A stretch of DNA of 64,000 bases from positions 124,001 through 188,000 of the forward strand of contig MEPU01000008.1 of assembly GCA_001771815.1 (NCBI GenBank), written 5' to 3'. The translations under genes and the position numbers were made by a program. The DNA comes from Bdellovibrionales bacterium RIFCSPHIGHO2_01_FULL_40_29 (GTDB lineage: Bacteria > Bdellovibrionota > Bdellovibrionia > Bdellovibrionales > Bdellovibrionaceae). This document shows positions 8,544-18,555 of the stretch, one piece after another. The notes under the pieces were generated by a model that did no database searches, was not told the origin of the DNA, and saw only the letters and a program-made list of their open reading frames with translations. Position 1 is the first letter of the stretch, and every line of letters starts with the position of its first letter.

Positions 8544-9940
8544 AACATCACACCTAATGAATATAGACCAATCAAACAGCTTAGCACTACAGATGTTATA
8601 CTGATGCTTTCCAAATAAGGTCTCAGCAAAAGAACTGGAATGCACATCATAGTGATTTGCAACATTTGAAAAAAGTAAAAACGAATACTCGCTAATCTAA
8701 AAGCCACAAAGCTGTTCAGCAGTAATGTAATAAAGTAGGCTGATATAAGTAAAAGTATAATCCAATTCAATGATATAACAGAAAAGTAGTACCTATATAT
8801 CAAACCCAATAACAAAATCAAAGACCCAGCAAAGTAAGGTAAAATATTACCAGCTGTCTTTTTCTCAGAATGCGAAACCAAATAAACAATATTTGTCAAC
8901 TGACGGAAAAGCTCAAGACAAGCCCCTGCCGCAACAAAAGAACCGTACATGTGAAATACAGGACCCGTTAAAATTTTCAAAACAATCGAAGAAACTGCCA
9001 TAACTGCAATTGCCGATGGAATATATATACTGATTGCTGCTCGCCAAATTAATTGCCACGCCTGCTTTCGTGAATCTAAACTGACATTAGAAATTTGCGC
9101 ATAATACTTCGGGTATAAATACTGAGTTGCCAAAGACTCGACAATGCTGGCAAGACTTGCGGCAACTCCAAGACTAACACCCAAAATTGCCAGCAATTCA
9201 ACGCCAGAAGACTTTTCTATAATCAATCGATACCCTTGCGTTTGAAACCACATAAAAACAGTAGCTAATGCAACCGGTAAACAAAAATGCAACGTCTCTT
9301 TGGTAAATATATTTAACTTAGCATTGATCTGAGTTTTCGAATTAAAATACTGATTTTGTCTCAGAAATAAAAAAGCCATCAATAAGGATGCAAACTGCCC
9401 TACCAATAATCCAAGCATCCAATAAAATGCACTCATCTGAAACTCAATGGTTAGACCGTAAGCGAATATCAATCCTAGAGCTTGCGAACTGATATTCAAG
9501 AACACAAAATGCTTCTGATAGTTGAATAGATTAAAAAATGAAGTCAAAGTTTGAAACCAAGTGCTCAAATAAATGTAAAGAAACACCAACACCATAACAG
9601 AAACTGTGCTTTGATTTGCCCCAATTGATAGAACTTCTTTTGCAAAATAAACAATTGGAATACTGACAATTCCAACACCAAGAAAATAAGCATTCATTTT
9701 CTTAAGGGCACTAACTAATTGATTGCTCTGAAACCACTCATGAACATGGCGATTAATAAACATTCCAAATGGATTAATCAAAACTAAACTAAACCATAAT
9801 ATAATTGATTGAATTAAATACTGACTGCCAATTTCGTCTTTAGCCAACACTGTTGTCATAATTCGAATAGTGAGGATCGATATCCCCGCCTGCAACACTC
9901 GTCCAATCAATATGAATAAAAAATTCTTATCTACCTTCAT
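8513..9940 (-). CDS. Polysaccharide flippase (Wzx/MATE-like)
   Basis: A 475-residue, very hydrophobic protein with about 12-14 predicted membrane segments. It begins with the amphipathic LFILIGRVLQAGISILTIR typical of polysaccharide exporters of the MviN/MATE superfamily. Such proteins flip lipid-linked repeat units across the inner membrane. It sits among glycosyltransferases, which supports a Wzx role. It overlaps the GT10 gene upstream by 14 bp and the convergent GT2 gene by 31 bp. No Wzy polymerase was recognised in the window. Sequence divergence among Wzx proteins prevents naming the substrate. Confidence 0.8.
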   Translation of the reverse strand: MKVDKNFLFILIGRVLQAGISILTIRIMTTVLAKDEIGSQYLIQSIILWFSLVLINPFGMFINRHVHEWFQSNQLVSALKKMNAYFLGVGIVSIPIVYFAKEVLSIGANQSTVSVMVLVFLYIYLSTWFQTLTSFFNLFNYQKHFVFLNISSQALGLIFAYGLTIEFQMSAFYWMLGLLVGQFASLLMAFLFLRQNQYFNSKTQINAKLNIFTKETLHFCLPVALATVFMWFQTQGYRLIIEKSSGVELLAILGVSLGVAASLASIVESLATQYLYPKYYAQISNVSLDSRKQAWQLIWRAAISIYIPSAIAVMAVSSIVLKILTGPVFHMYGSFVAAGACLELFRQLTNIVYLVSHSEKKTAGNILPYFAGSLILLLGLIYRYYFSVISLNWIILLLISAYFITLLLNSFVAFRLASIRFYFFQMLQITMMCIPVLLLRPYLESISITSVVLSCLIGLYSLGVMFYFLKKIDFK

Positions 9941-10940
9941 TGATCTTCAGCATATCCTCAGTCACTTTTTGCGCAACAAATAATGGTTCAAACCATTTAT
10001 GGCGGTCACTTTTTAGAAACTTATTGATATCATTTAAACGGTTTTCATATTCGGACTCAGTCATCCCATGTAAAAAAGTATTTAATTCTTCGTATGAAGA
10101 AAATTGTGTTCGATCAATAAAGCATGCCTGTGGAATAAAATCTGTTACATTTGGTGCTCCCCAATAAATGGGGATACAGCCTGCCGTTAAGGAATCAAAT
10201 ATTTTTTCGGTAATATACCCAGGTATTCCATAAGCATTTTCATAGCATATTGAAAACTTATACTTTTTAAGGGTCGTCAACTTATCAACAACCGATCCAT
10301 GATAAGATGGCCATTGCTTTGCAAATGCTCGTCTTAAGAATTGTAACCGATTGAGAATCTTCGATAGCACTGGAACATTAAATGTATGCATGCTCCAACC
10401 CATCCCAAAGAATTGAAAATTTGCAGGATCATGCTCCTCAAACCACCGAATAGCTTCGATCCGTTTCGAGTAAAGCTCTAAGGGATGTTTTACTGATTTT
10501 GCACCTGCGATGAGCGTACAAAAACCAGTTTTCTTTTTAAAAGAAACAAAATCGACACCCCCAGCATGTGTAAAATTAAATTTGAAGTACTTCCTATTAT
10601 CTACAAATGAATCATTCCATGTAAATATTTGCTTGAACTGATTGTGCTTTTTCAAATCCCAATTGTCGGGCCTAATAAGCTCACTTTCAAACAATAGCAA
10701 AACAGCTTTATTCTTTAAAGACTCCGGCACTGAATATTTTGGCATTTCATTAAAAATAATAAAATCACACACTTCAGGTGAATGGATGTCCTGAGTATTC
10801 AAGTCGATACCATTTTTAGCCAAACAAAGCTTTAAATCGTAAAAAAACTGCAGACAATTGTCTCGATTAAGCCGACTTCTAGGATTAAATATTTCACCCT
10901 TGTCATATGGCGCTGTAACTACCAAACAGGCTTTTTTCAT
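9927..10940 (-). CDS. Family 10 glycosyltransferase (fucosyltransferase-like)
   Basis: A 337-residue GT10 protein. The C-terminal donor-binding motif is clear: FSICYENAYGIPGYITEKIFD at residues 229-249 followed by AGCIPIYWGAPNV at 253-264, the alpha-1,3-fucosyltransferase signature. GT10 enzymes use GDP-L-fucose. The locus has gmd and a fucose-synthase-like reductase, but also a ColD-like 3-dehydratase, so the donor may instead be GDP-L-colitose (3-deoxyfucose). The gene overlaps the CgeB-like gene by 4 bp and the flippase by 14 bp. Confidence 0.88.
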   Translation of the reverse strand: MKKACLVVTAPYDKGEIFNPRSRLNRDNCLQFFYDLKLCLAKNGIDLNTQDIHSPEVCDFIIFNEMPKYSVPESLKNKAVLLLFESELIRPDNWDLKKHNQFKQIFTWNDSFVDNRKYFKFNFTHAGGVDFVSFKKKTGFCTLIAGAKSVKHPLELYSKRIEAIRWFEEHDPANFQFFGMGWSMHTFNVPVLSKILNRLQFLRRAFAKQWPSYHGSVVDKLTTLKKYKFSICYENAYGIPGYITEKIFDSLTAGCIPIYWGAPNVTDFIPQACFIDRTQFSSYEELNTFLHGMTESEYENRLNDINKFLKSDRHKWFEPLFVAQKVTEDMLKINEGR

Positions 10941-11923
10941 AGCTGCAAAAATATTTCTTTTTGACGATTAAAATAGGTATGAAATTCACGAGCCTTCTTA
11001 ATACCGGCATTCTTAATAATTTCTCGTTCTGAATCATTTTCAAGATAGTGCTGCGTCAGCATAAGGGCCTCATCAACGTTTGAAAAACAAACTAGCTCTT
11101 GACCTAAGTTAAAGTAAGATTCAATTGTTGGAACATACTCCGTCAACTGAAAGCCTCCATAATAGGGAATTTCAAAATTTCTTGCTTTAATTTGACTAGA
11201 CGCTTTAGAACTCTTCCAAGCAACAATTGGATTTTTTAAATTATGCAAAAGATATCGCATATCTAAATGCACACTATTTCCTAAATTTAAATTAATTTTA
11301 CTTTCTTGAAAAACACTCATCATTTGTTCTAAAGAAATAGGACCTGATGGCCAACCATAACCAAATGTCGCGACATTAATCCCTTTTTTTCGAAAAGTAT
11401 CAATAAACCAACGACGAACAGAATGAGAAGATCCAATAAAACTGACGTCGTACTTATACTGAGACGGTGCCTGCACCGGGATATTCAAATTCAAAGCGGC
11501 CCACTGGCTGAGTATGACATTCTTAATTCCAAGCTTACGATATTTTGACACCGCAAATGGATCCGTTGTAACCGACCAGGTAAACAATGGCGCATACTTT
11601 TTAGTAAAATTCTCAAAACGCCATTGATCGTCACCAAACCAATTGATTGTTTTGTATTTAGAGCTCAGGGCCTTAAGTGTTTCAGGCTTAAACTGCTCTC
11701 CAAATAAAACAAAGTAGATCAAATCCGGCTTTACCTGATCAGCCTTAAATTGCACGGCCTCTTGCAATGCTTCTAAATTTTTCAAATAGTCATCGTAATA
11801 AAAACATTCAACCTGATGGCCTAATTTCAAAAATGATTGATGAAAACCAATCTCACCGATCTGATTGATTCCCCGATCTTTCATTCCATAATCATACTGT
11901 AAATCGACGAACAGTATTTTCAC
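10937..11923 (-). CDS. CgeB-like glycosyltransferase
   Basis: A 328-residue protein resembling the CgeB family of GT-B glycosyltransferases. It has an N-terminal Rossmann-like half (MKILFVDLQYDYG..., GINQIGEIGFHQSF, WFGDDQWRF) and a C-terminal half with IGSSHSVRRWFID and a PYYGGFQLTE segment resembling the donor-binding EIPacGgf motif. It probably adds one sugar of the surface polysaccharide. It is coupled to GT10 by an ATGA overlap and follows the ColD gene directly. Donor and acceptor are unknown. Confidence 0.75.
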   Translation of the reverse strand: MKILFVDLQYDYGMKDRGINQIGEIGFHQSFLKLGHQVECFYYDDYLKNLEALQEAVQFKADQVKPDLIYFVLFGEQFKPETLKALSSKYKTINWFGDDQWRFENFTKKYAPLFTWSVTTDPFAVSKYRKLGIKNVILSQWAALNLNIPVQAPSQYKYDVSFIGSSHSVRRWFIDTFRKKGINVATFGYGWPSGPISLEQMMSVFQESKINLNLGNSVHLDMRYLLHNLKNPIVAWKSSKASSQIKARNFEIPYYGGFQLTEYVPTIESYFNLGQELVCFSNVDEALMLTQHYLENDSEREIIKNAGIKKAREFHTYFNRQKEIFLQL

Positions 11924-13111
11924 TTATTTTTGCGCCTTAATAGCATCGCTCATTGTTTGACGTAATTTTTTAATCTGATCTGTCATAGGCACATGATGAT
12001 TACCGACGAAAAATCCATGCTGATCAATACGGTCCGCATTTTTCAGATCACCACTGATCTCGTAATCAAACCATTTAACAACTTCATTCTTAGCAAAATT
12101 TCCTGTAACAATTGGGCGGCACTCAACACCTGCTGAGGTTAACGAATCAATCAACTTCAAACGATTTAACTTAGATTCTGGACGAATAACAAAACTAAAT
12201 CCAAACCATGAACTTTCGCCAATTTCCTTTTGAATCATCAAATCAGAATCATTATTGAATAAATCAACAAACACCTGTGCATTTTGCCGACGAACATCAA
12301 CAAAATTTGGTAATTTTTTAATCTGCTCGATACCAATGGCTCCGCTCATTTCAAGTGGTCGAACATTATAACCTGGTAATACAAATTTAAAAGACTCTTC
12401 AAAGGCATTATCACTTTTAGTTCCTGTTATTTTATTGTGTTTAGGTAAATTCCGCGTCCAACCATGGGCTCTTAAGCAAAGCAAAATATGGTAAAGCTCT
12501 TCATCATGAGTTGTGACAAAACCGCCTTCCATGGTCGAAATATGATGACTGAAAAAACTGCTAAATGTTCCCATAGAACCAAATGTTCCAGACTGTTTAT
12601 TTTTATAAACTGCCCCCATTGATTCGCAATTGTCTTCGATCAATTCAATATTTTTACCATTTATTAATCGTTGGATCTGTTCGAATTCATTTGGGTTACC
12701 CAATAAATTCACAGTCATGATTAATCTTGTGTTGGGGGTGATTGCTTTTTCAAGCGCATTTAAATCAAAGTTTAAAGTGTTTAAATCTATATCCACAAAC
12801 TTTAATTTTAATCCATACTGATACAGTGGATAATACGTTGTGCTCCAGGATACCGCTGGAACAATAACTTCATCACCACGCTTGAGTGGATTTTCTTTGC
12901 GATAAAACAAGGCCGCCACCATAATTAAATTGGCTGTTGAACCCGAACTAACCATAACGCAATAGGGGCTTCCTAAAAATTCAGCGAACTTCTTTTCGCA
13001 TTCAGCAACGTGGCTCCCCATCGTGTACATTCCAGTCTTAATAACTTTTTGAATGGCATCGACTTCAACATGATCCCAGCTGGTGGTTGCTAATGGGTAA
13101 AATGGATTCAT
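11924..13111 (-). CDS. colD: GDP-4-keto-6-deoxymannose 3-dehydratase-like (ColD-type)
   Basis: A 395-residue DegT-fold PLP enzyme. The PLP lysine of the fold is replaced by histidine (His189-His190 in SFFSHHISTMEGG), which marks ColD, the enzyme that deoxygenates C3 in GDP-colitose synthesis, rather than perosamine aminotransferases, which keep the lysine. No cysteine cluster like that in RfbH is present. I chose the ATG at 13109-13111: AGGAGAG lies just upstream, and the ATG shares one base with the colC stop (TAATG). A longer frame to 13186 would overlap colC by 76 bp. Gmd and a reductase upstream complete the pathway. Confidence 0.85.
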   Translation of the reverse strand: MNPFYPLATTSWDHVEVDAIQKVIKTGMYTMGSHVAECEKKFAEFLGSPYCVMVSSGSTANLIMVAALFYRKENPLKRGDEVIVPAVSWSTTYYPLYQYGLKLKFVDIDLNTLNFDLNALEKAITPNTRLIMTVNLLGNPNEFEQIQRLINGKNIELIEDNCESMGAVYKNKQSGTFGSMGTFSSFFSHHISTMEGGFVTTHDEELYHILLCLRAHGWTRNLPKHNKITGTKSDNAFEESFKFVLPGYNVRPLEMSGAIGIEQIKKLPNFVDVRRQNAQVFVDLFNNDSDLMIQKEIGESSWFGFSFVIRPESKLNRLKLIDSLTSAGVECRPIVTGNFAKNEVVKWFDYEISGDLKNADRIDQHGFFVGNHHVPMTDQIKKLRQTMSDAIKAQK

Positions 13112-14034
13112 TATCTCTCCTGTAAACTTAAAAAATAGTGATAGGCTTTTTCGATTCCTGCATGCAATGAGGTCTGACTTTTCCAACCCCAGTTATTTAA
13201 TTTTTCAATAGAAACCAACTTTTGTTGCATGCCTACAGGTTTTGTCAAATCATGCTTAAATTGCCCTTGATAGCCCACGACCTCGGCTACGGCTCTGTAG
13301 TACTCATTCACAGAATAGTCATGACCAAGACCAACATTCATCAAATTAGGAATAGCACTAAAGTCATTGATGCATTTAATGATACAATCCGCCAAATCAC
13401 CGGCATACATAAATTCACGTCGTGCTTCGCCTGTTCCCCAGATCTCAACGTCACTTAAATTATTTTTCTTAGCCTGAAAGACCTTACTTATGATTGCAGG
13501 AACCAAGTGTGAATGCTCTGCTGCAAATTTGTCATGACGACCATATAAATTACAGGGAATCAACGTCTTATACTGAAATTCAGAATCTTCACGCATGATG
13601 TATTCACAAAGTCGTTGAGCCATAATTTTTGCCAATGCGTAACCTTCGTTCGTAGGTTCTAATTCACCTTGAAGAATCATAGATTCCTTCAATGGGTTTT
13701 GCGCACGACAAGGGTACATGCAAGAGCTACCTAGATTTAGAATTTTTTTAATACCCACAGATTGACAGCTTAAAATTAAATTTTGATTGATATCAACATT
13801 CTCTGATAAAAAAGCCACTGGATGCTTTATGTTGGCTTGAATCCCGCCCACCCGACCAGCTGTATGAATAACAAAATCTGGCTTATTTTTCTTTAAATAA
13901 TCTTCTGTAGCTTTTCGATCTGAAAGATTCATTTCACTGCGCGATGGAGCTAATATCTGCCACTTTTGAATAGCAGAATGCTCAAGAATATTCTTCCCGA
14001 CCATTCCATTTGCACCTGTGATTAATACTTTCAC
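13111..14034 (-). CDS. colC: GDP-fucose/GDP-colitose synthase-like epimerase-reductase
   Basis: A 307-residue SDR of the WcaG/ColC family, which epimerises C3/C5 and reduces C4 of GDP-4-keto-6-deoxy sugars. Seen are [11 protein letters not shown] near the start, NLGSSCMYP with the catalytic serine near 107, YALAK (Tyr-x3-Lys) near 132, and [13 protein letters not shown]-fucose synthase and GDP-colitose synthase cannot be separated by these motifs. The adjacent ColD-like dehydratase favours colitose. Start overlaps gmd by 4 bp (ATGA). Confidence 0.85.
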   Translation of the reverse strand: MKVLITGANGMVGKNILEHSAIQKWQILAPSRSEMNLSDRKATEDYLKKNKPDFVIHTAGRVGGIQANIKHPVAFLSENVDINQNLILSCQSVGIKKILNLGSSCMYPCRAQNPLKESMILQGELEPTNEGYALAKIMAQRLCEYIMREDSEFQYKTLIPCNLYGRHDKFAAEHSHLVPAIISKVFQAKKNNLSDVEIWGTGEARREFMYAGDLADCIIKCINDFSAIPNLMNVGLGHDYSVNEYYRAVAEVVGYQGQFKHDLTKPVGMQQKLVSIEKLNNWGWKSQTSLHAGIEKAYHYFLSLQER

Positions 14035-15110
14035 TGATTCACTCGCATTACTTTTTGACTAACACCTGTTTTAGCCTCGTGTTCAGCCATAATAAAATCT
14101 GCCTTAACCATCTCTTTGACCAATTCAGAAAAAGAAATTTTTGGCGTCCAACCAAGTTTTGTTCTGGCCTTAGTCGCATCACCTAATAGAGTTTCCACTT
14201 CTGCTGGACGGAAATACATCTTATCTACAGCAACGATGCACTTGCCACTTTCATCATAGCCCTTTTCATCAACACCCTTGCCGTCCCATTTTACTTTCAT
14301 ACCAAGCTCGGATGCTGCAACTTCAACAAACTCACGCACGCTTTTCTGCATTCCTGTAGCGATTACAAAATCTTCAGGGACTTCTTGCTGCAACATCATC
14401 CATTGCATTTCAACGTAATCTTTTGCATGACCCCAATCGCGCCGCGCATCCAAATTCCCCAAAAACAAACAGTCCTGGGTTCCAAGTTTAATACGTGATA
14501 AAGCGCGAGTAATTTTTCGAGTTACAAAAGTTTCTCCACGCAATGGACTTTCATGATTAAATAAAATTCCATTGCACGCATAAATTCCATAAGCTTCACG
14601 ATAGTTAATCGTGATCCAATAGGAATATAATTTTGCCACAGCATAAGGACTTCGCGGATAAAATGGAGTTGTTTCTTTTTGTGGTGTTTCTTGTACCAAA
14701 CCATAGAGCTCTGAGGTTGACGCTTGATAGAATTTTGTTTTTTTAGTGAGATTTAAAATACGTATAGCTTCTAAAATCCGCAAAGCTCCCAATGCATCAC
14801 TATTTGCTGTGTACTCAGGTTCTTCAAAAGAAACAGCAACGTGACTTTGGGCAGCTAAATTATATATTTCGTCAGGCTGAACCTGTTGAATAATGCGAAT
14901 TAATGACGACGAATCCGTCAAATCACCATGATGCAAAAAGAACTTTAACCCCTGCACATGAGGATCACTAAACAAATGATCAATCCGATCTGTATTAAAT
15001 AACGACGTTCTGCGCTTGATGCCGTGAACCTCATAGCCTTTACTTAATAAAAGCTCCGCCAAATAAGCACCATCTTGTCCTGTAACACCTGTAATTAAAG
15101 CTTTTTTCAT
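14031..15110 (-). CDS. gmd: GDP-mannose 4,6-dehydratase
   Basis: A 359-residue SDR that converts GDP-D-mannose to GDP-4-dehydro-6-deoxymannose. N-terminal [19 protein letters not shown] is the diagnostic Gmd motif; [10 protein letters not shown] and the YAVAK catalytic pair follow. I chose the ATG at 15108-15110, preceded by AAGGA at good spacing, rather than the in-frame start 48 bp further upstream. GDP-mannose is supplied by manC in the same operon. Product feeds ColD and ColC. Confidence 0.95.
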   Translation of the reverse strand: MKKALITGVTGQDGAYLAELLLSKGYEVHGIKRRTSLFNTDRIDHLFSDPHVQGLKFFLHHGDLTDSSSLIRIIQQVQPDEIYNLAAQSHVAVSFEEPEYTANSDALGALRILEAIRILNLTKKTKFYQASTSELYGLVQETPQKETTPFYPRSPYAVAKLYSYWITINYREAYGIYACNGILFNHESPLRGETFVTRKITRALSRIKLGTQDCLFLGNLDARRDWGHAKDYVEMQWMMLQQEVPEDFVIATGMQKSVREFVEVAASELGMKVKWDGKGVDEKGYDESGKCIVAVDKMYFRPAEVETLLGDATKARTKLGWTPKISFSELVKEMVKADFIMAEHEAKTGVSQKVMRVNQ

Positions 15111-15185
15111 GTGATTTTCCTTACCCAGACAAACTACCCTTAAACAAATTATTTTCAACTAATAATAGGAGAAATCTCAACTCAA

Positions 15186-15731
15186 TCATTCATACTTCGG
15201 GGCATCTTTAAAACGCTCACCCTTAATATCTTTTTCGGAAAGCGTTGGTTGCGAATCCAATCGCCAATCAATTTTCAAATCTGAATCATCCCATATAATG
15301 CACTTTTCATCCTCTGGCTGATAATATTCAGTTGTCTTATAAAAAACTTCAGCTTGTTCAGACAACACAAGAAAACCATGTCCAAATCCAGGCGGCACCC
15401 ATAATAACTTTTTCTCAACATCATTCAGCAATAGGCCAAACCATTTTCCAAAGGTTGGGGAGGATTTTCGCAAATCAACAGCAACATCGTAAATCTCGCC
15501 ATGCAGAACACGAACTAACTTTCCCTGTGGATTATTCAACTGGTAATGAATTCCCCGCAAAACGCCTTTTTTTGACTTGGAATGATTATCTTGAACAAAT
15601 ATGTATTCAGTCCCCGTTAAATCATTAAAAACTCTCTGATTGAAGCTCTCAAGAAAAAAACCACGATGATCGCCAAAAACAATTGGTTCTAGAATAAAGC
15701 AATCCTTCAACGGAGTTTCTGTCAATTTCAC
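15186..15731 (-). CDS. rfbC: dTDP-4-dehydrorhamnose 3,5-epimerase
   Basis: A 181-residue cupin epimerase of the dTDP-L-rhamnose pathway. Family segments are [11 protein letters not shown] near 21, [10 protein letters not shown] with the catalytic histidine near 60, [11 protein letters not shown] near 79 and [10 protein letters not shown] near 112. Its start overlaps rfbA by 4 bp. Together with rfbA, rfbB and rfbD it gives all four steps from glucose 1-phosphate to dTDP-L-rhamnose. Confidence 0.96.
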   Translation of the reverse strand: MKLTETPLKDCFILEPIVFGDHRGFFLESFNQRVFNDLTGTEYIFVQDNHSKSKKGVLRGIHYQLNNPQGKLVRVLHGEIYDVAVDLRKSSPTFGKWFGLLLNDVEKKLLWVPPGFGHGFLVLSEQAEVFYKTTEYYQPEDEKCIIWDDSDLKIDWRLDSQPTLSEKDIKGERFKDAPKYE

Positions 15732-16603
15732 GGTAACGTCTCTTTCGAAACCTGCATTAAATAATGTCCATAACTATTCTTAATAAACGGCAATGCCAAC
15801 TCACGTAATTGAGCTGAATCAATGTAGCCCATCCGATAGGCAATCTCTTCAGGCGATGCCACCTTAAGTCCCTGTCGATGTTCTATTGTCTGAATAAATA
15901 AACTAGCTTCCAATAGACTGTCGTGGGTGCCTGTGTCCAACCACGCAAAACCTCTGCCTAAGGTTTTTACAGATAACATCTGCTTTTCTAAATATATTTT
16001 ATTTAAATCAGTAATCTCCAACTCGCCCCGTTTAGATGGTTTTAAAGATTTCGCGTAGGCAACAACATTTTGATCATAAAAATAAAGCCCCGTTACTGCA
16101 TAATTCGATTTTGGTAAACTTGGCTTTTCCTCAATACTAATGACCTTCAAATCCGAAGTCATTTCAACAACACCATATCGCTCTGGATCTTGAACTTTAT
16201 AGGCAAATACAGTGGTTCCAACATCACTTGCAGCAGCCTCTTGCAAAAGCTTACTAAAACCTTGGCCATAAAAAATGTTGTCGCCCAAAATTAATGCGCA
16301 TTTTTCATTATTAATAAACTTCTCTCCAATAATAAATGCCTGAGCCAAACCATCCGGAGATGGCTGCACGGCATAGGATATTTTAATCCCCCACCTTGCC
16401 CCATCACCAAGCAACTGCTCAAATCTTGGCGTGTCTTGTGGGGTTGAAATAATTAAAATATCTTTTATTCCAGCCAACATAAGAGTTGATAACGGATAAT
16501 AAATCATTGGCTTATCATAGACAGGAAGAAGCTGTTTGCTTACGGAAATTGTGGCAGGAAAAAGACGTGATCCAGACCCTCCAGCTAATATAATACCCTT
16601 CAT
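15728..16603 (-). CDS. rfbA: Glucose-1-phosphate thymidylyltransferase
   Basis: A 291-residue nucleotidyltransferase with [22 protein letters not shown] at the N-terminus, the RfbA/RmlA signature, and [17 protein letters not shown] after it. It makes dTDP-glucose. Length is as expected. It overlaps rfbC and rfbB by 4 bp each, which indicates tight translational coupling. Confidence 0.96.
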   Translation of the reverse strand: MKGIILAGGSGSRLFPATISVSKQLLPVYDKPMIYYPLSTLMLAGIKDILIISTPQDTPRFEQLLGDGARWGIKISYAVQPSPDGLAQAFIIGEKFINNEKCALILGDNIFYGQGFSKLLQEAAASDVGTTVFAYKVQDPERYGVVEMTSDLKVISIEEKPSLPKSNYAVTGLYFYDQNVVAYAKSLKPSKRGELEITDLNKIYLEKQMLSVKTLGRGFAWLDTGTHDSLLEASLFIQTIEHRQGLKVASPEEIAYRMGYIDSAQLRELALPFIKNSYGHYLMQVSKETLP

Positions 16604-17631
16604 TGACTATCCTTTGCCAATACGGCTTCAACCCATTTTGTATTTTCTAAGTACCACTCAATTGTTTTTGCGATGCCTGACTCAAAAGATTCTTTAGGTT
16701 TCCAACCAAGCTCATGTTGAATTTTTGTGGCATCAATAGCATAGCGCTTATCATGACCCAGACGATCAGTAACAAACTTCTTTTGAGTTAAATAACTTTT
16801 CCCATCACTGCGTGGTCGGAGCTGGTCCAATTTCATACAAATAGTATCTACAACATCTAAATTCTTTTTCTCATTCCATCCACCAATATTGTAAGTCTCA
16901 CCAATGCGACCATTTTTTAAAACACACGTGATCGCCTCACAGTGATCAGTGACATATAGCCAATCTCGAATATTTGATCCATCACCGTAAATGGGTAAAT
17001 CTTTATACTTTAGTGCATTATGCAGAACTAAAGGAATTAATTTTTCTGGGAATTGAAAGGGACCATAATTATTTGAACAATTTGTGGTTAACACCGGCAA
17101 ACCATAAGTATGATGATAGGCTCGTACTAAATGATCACTTGATGCCTTTGATGCAGAGTACGGGCTATTCGGAGCAAAAGGCGTTGTCTCTTTAAACGCT
17201 GGATCTTCAACATCCAAACTTCCATAAACTTCATCTGTCGAAATATGCAAAAATCGAAACTCTTTTTTTTGAGATTCAGTTAACGTTTGCCAATAGCTCT
17301 TAGCGCACTCGAGGAGATTAAAGGTTCCGACAATATTCGTTTGAATAAATTCAGAAGGCCCATCTATGGAACGATCCACGTGACTTTCGGCAGCAAAATT
17401 AAGAATCGCTCGTGGCTGGAATTCACGAAATAATTGTAAAATTTTTTCCTTATCTGCAATGTCTGTTCTTGAAAATTGATAGGATTCATTTTTAGAAACT
17501 GATTCTAAATTGCTAAGATTCCCAGCATAAGTTAACTTATCAATATTGACCACTTGCTCATTGGAATTCTGAAGCCAGTTCAGTATAAAATTTGAACCAA
17601 TAAATCCGGCACCGCCAGTGACAAAAATCAT
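16600..17631 (-). CDS. rfbB: dTDP-glucose 4,6-dehydratase
   Basis: A 343-residue [15 protein letters not shown] at residues 5-16, [11 protein letters not shown], and YSASK (Tyr-x3-Lys) with the RmlB-type context. It produces dTDP-4-dehydro-6-deoxyglucose. I see no Shine-Dalgarno before the ATG at 17631; instead a sigma70-like element ends 4 bp upstream, so a second, leaderless transcript may begin here. It is 51 bp from rfbD and overlaps rfbA by 4 bp. Confidence 0.95.
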   Translation of the reverse strand: MIFVTGGAGFIGSNFILNWLQNSNEQVVNIDKLTYAGNLSNLESVSKNESYQFSRTDIADKEKILQLFREFQPRAILNFAAESHVDRSIDGPSEFIQTNIVGTFNLLECAKSYWQTLTESQKKEFRFLHISTDEVYGSLDVEDPAFKETTPFAPNSPYSASKASSDHLVRAYHHTYGLPVLTTNCSNNYGPFQFPEKLIPLVLHNALKYKDLPIYGDGSNIRDWLYVTDHCEAITCVLKNGRIGETYNIGGWNEKKNLDVVDTICMKLDQLRPRSDGKSYLTQKKFVTDRLGHDKRYAIDATKIQHELGWKPKESFESGIAKTIEWYLENTKWVEAVLAKDSQ

Positions 17632-17635
17632 GACT

Positions 17636-17665
17636 TATATAAAAATATCAAATACTTAAAGTCAA
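17636..17665 (-). promoter_or_regulatory. Possible internal promoter before rfbB
   Basis: Minus-strand TTGACT (17665-17660), 18 bp spacer and TATATA (17641-17636). The rfbB ATG starts 4 bp after the -10, so a transcript would begin at or next to the start codon. The -10 match is moderate. Confidence 0.3.
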
Positions 17666-17682
17666 CGCCGATATAAGTGATC

Positions 17683-18555
17683 CTACATTTCAGCTAGGAC
17701 TTTTTTGACACTATAATCCCACTCTGGCAACGTAATTTGAAAATTGGTTTTTAGCTTTACTCCAGACATTAAGGAGTACCTTGGCCTCACAGCAGGCGTT
17801 ATAAATTGATCAGAGCTTATAGCCACCACAGACTCTGTGATAACTTTATACTTATCAGACTTCTGTTTTGCAAAATCGACAATCAATTGAGTAAAATCAT
17901 ACCATGTTGTCTGCCCTTGCGCAGGCATATGATAAATACCAGTTTTATCTCGTAATTGAGAATTAGATAAAATCTGCACCGTTGCCTTTGCGATGTCATA
18001 ACTAAATGTCGGAGCACCTATTTGATCACTGACAATCTTAAGCTCAGGTCGTTCTTGCATGAGTTTTAAAATAGTTTTTAAAAAATTATTCCCATATTTT
18101 CCATAGACCCAACTCACTCGAAAAATATAGGCCTGACAGCCCGTATCCAAAAGATACTTTTCGCCTAAAAGCTTTGTTTTCCCGTAATGGTTAATTGGAT
18201 CAACATGATCATCTTCAGTATAAGGAATACGACTCGCACCATTAAAAACATAATCCGTCGAATAATGAATAACTGAAGCATCAATTTTTTTTGCGACCTC
18301 ACCTATTATGCCCATTATTTGACCATTTGTTTGTAAGGAAACATCTTTTTCAGATTCGGCTTTATCAACAGCCGTATAAGCAGCCGTATTTATAATACAC
18401 TTAGGCTTATACTCTCGAATCAGCTTCACTACAGAATCTGGATTTAGAAAATCAATACTGGGTCGACCAATCTGATAGACTTCTTTATCATCTCTAAATA
18501 GTTGCTTAAATTCATTGGCCAGTTGGCCACTAGCTCCAAGGATGAGTGTCTTTAT
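17683..18555 (-). CDS. rfbD: dTDP-4-dehydrorhamnose reductase, apparent AUA start
   Basis: A 290-residue SDR reductase, the last step of dTDP-L-rhamnose synthesis. The usual beginning of RfbD (MKxLxxGxxGQL) is found intact as KTLILGASGQLANEF, but the codon before the first lysine is ATA at 18555-18553. There is no ATG, GTG or TTG between it and the in-frame stop upstream. AAGGA ends 6 bp before this ATA, and ATA overlaps the galU stop as ATAA, the same geometry as the ATGA overlaps elsewhere in the operon. The first GTG downstream (18429) would remove 42 residues including the dinucleotide-binding loop. Later segments INTAAYTAVDKAE, HYSTDYVFNG and NHYGKTK are intact. A single ATG-to-ATA error or mutation is the alternative. 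Confidence 0.85.
   Translation of the reverse strand: MKTLILGASGQLANEFKQLFRDDKEVYQIGRPSIDFLNPDSVVKLIREYKPKCIINTAAYTAVDKAESEKDVSLQTNGQIMGIIGEVAKKIDASVIHYSTDYVFNGASRIPYTEDDHVDPINHYGKTKLLGEKYLLDTGCQAYIFRVSWVYGKYGNNFLKTILKLMQERPELKIVSDQIGAPTFSYDIAKATVQILSNSQLRDKTGIYHMPAQGQTTWYDFTQLIVDFAKQKSDKYKVITESVVAISSDQFITPAVRPRYSLMSGVKLKTNFQITLPEWDYSVKKVLAEM

Noticed and set aside
11924-13111. Perosamine synthase (GDP-4-keto-6-deoxymannose aminotransferase)
   Set aside because: The PLP lysine needed for transamination is histidine, as in ColD.
17683-18429. Truncated rfbD beginning at GTG 18429
   Set aside because: The missing 42 codons upstream are open, encode the expected Rossmann start and have a ribosome site, so a non-standard start is likelier than truncation.
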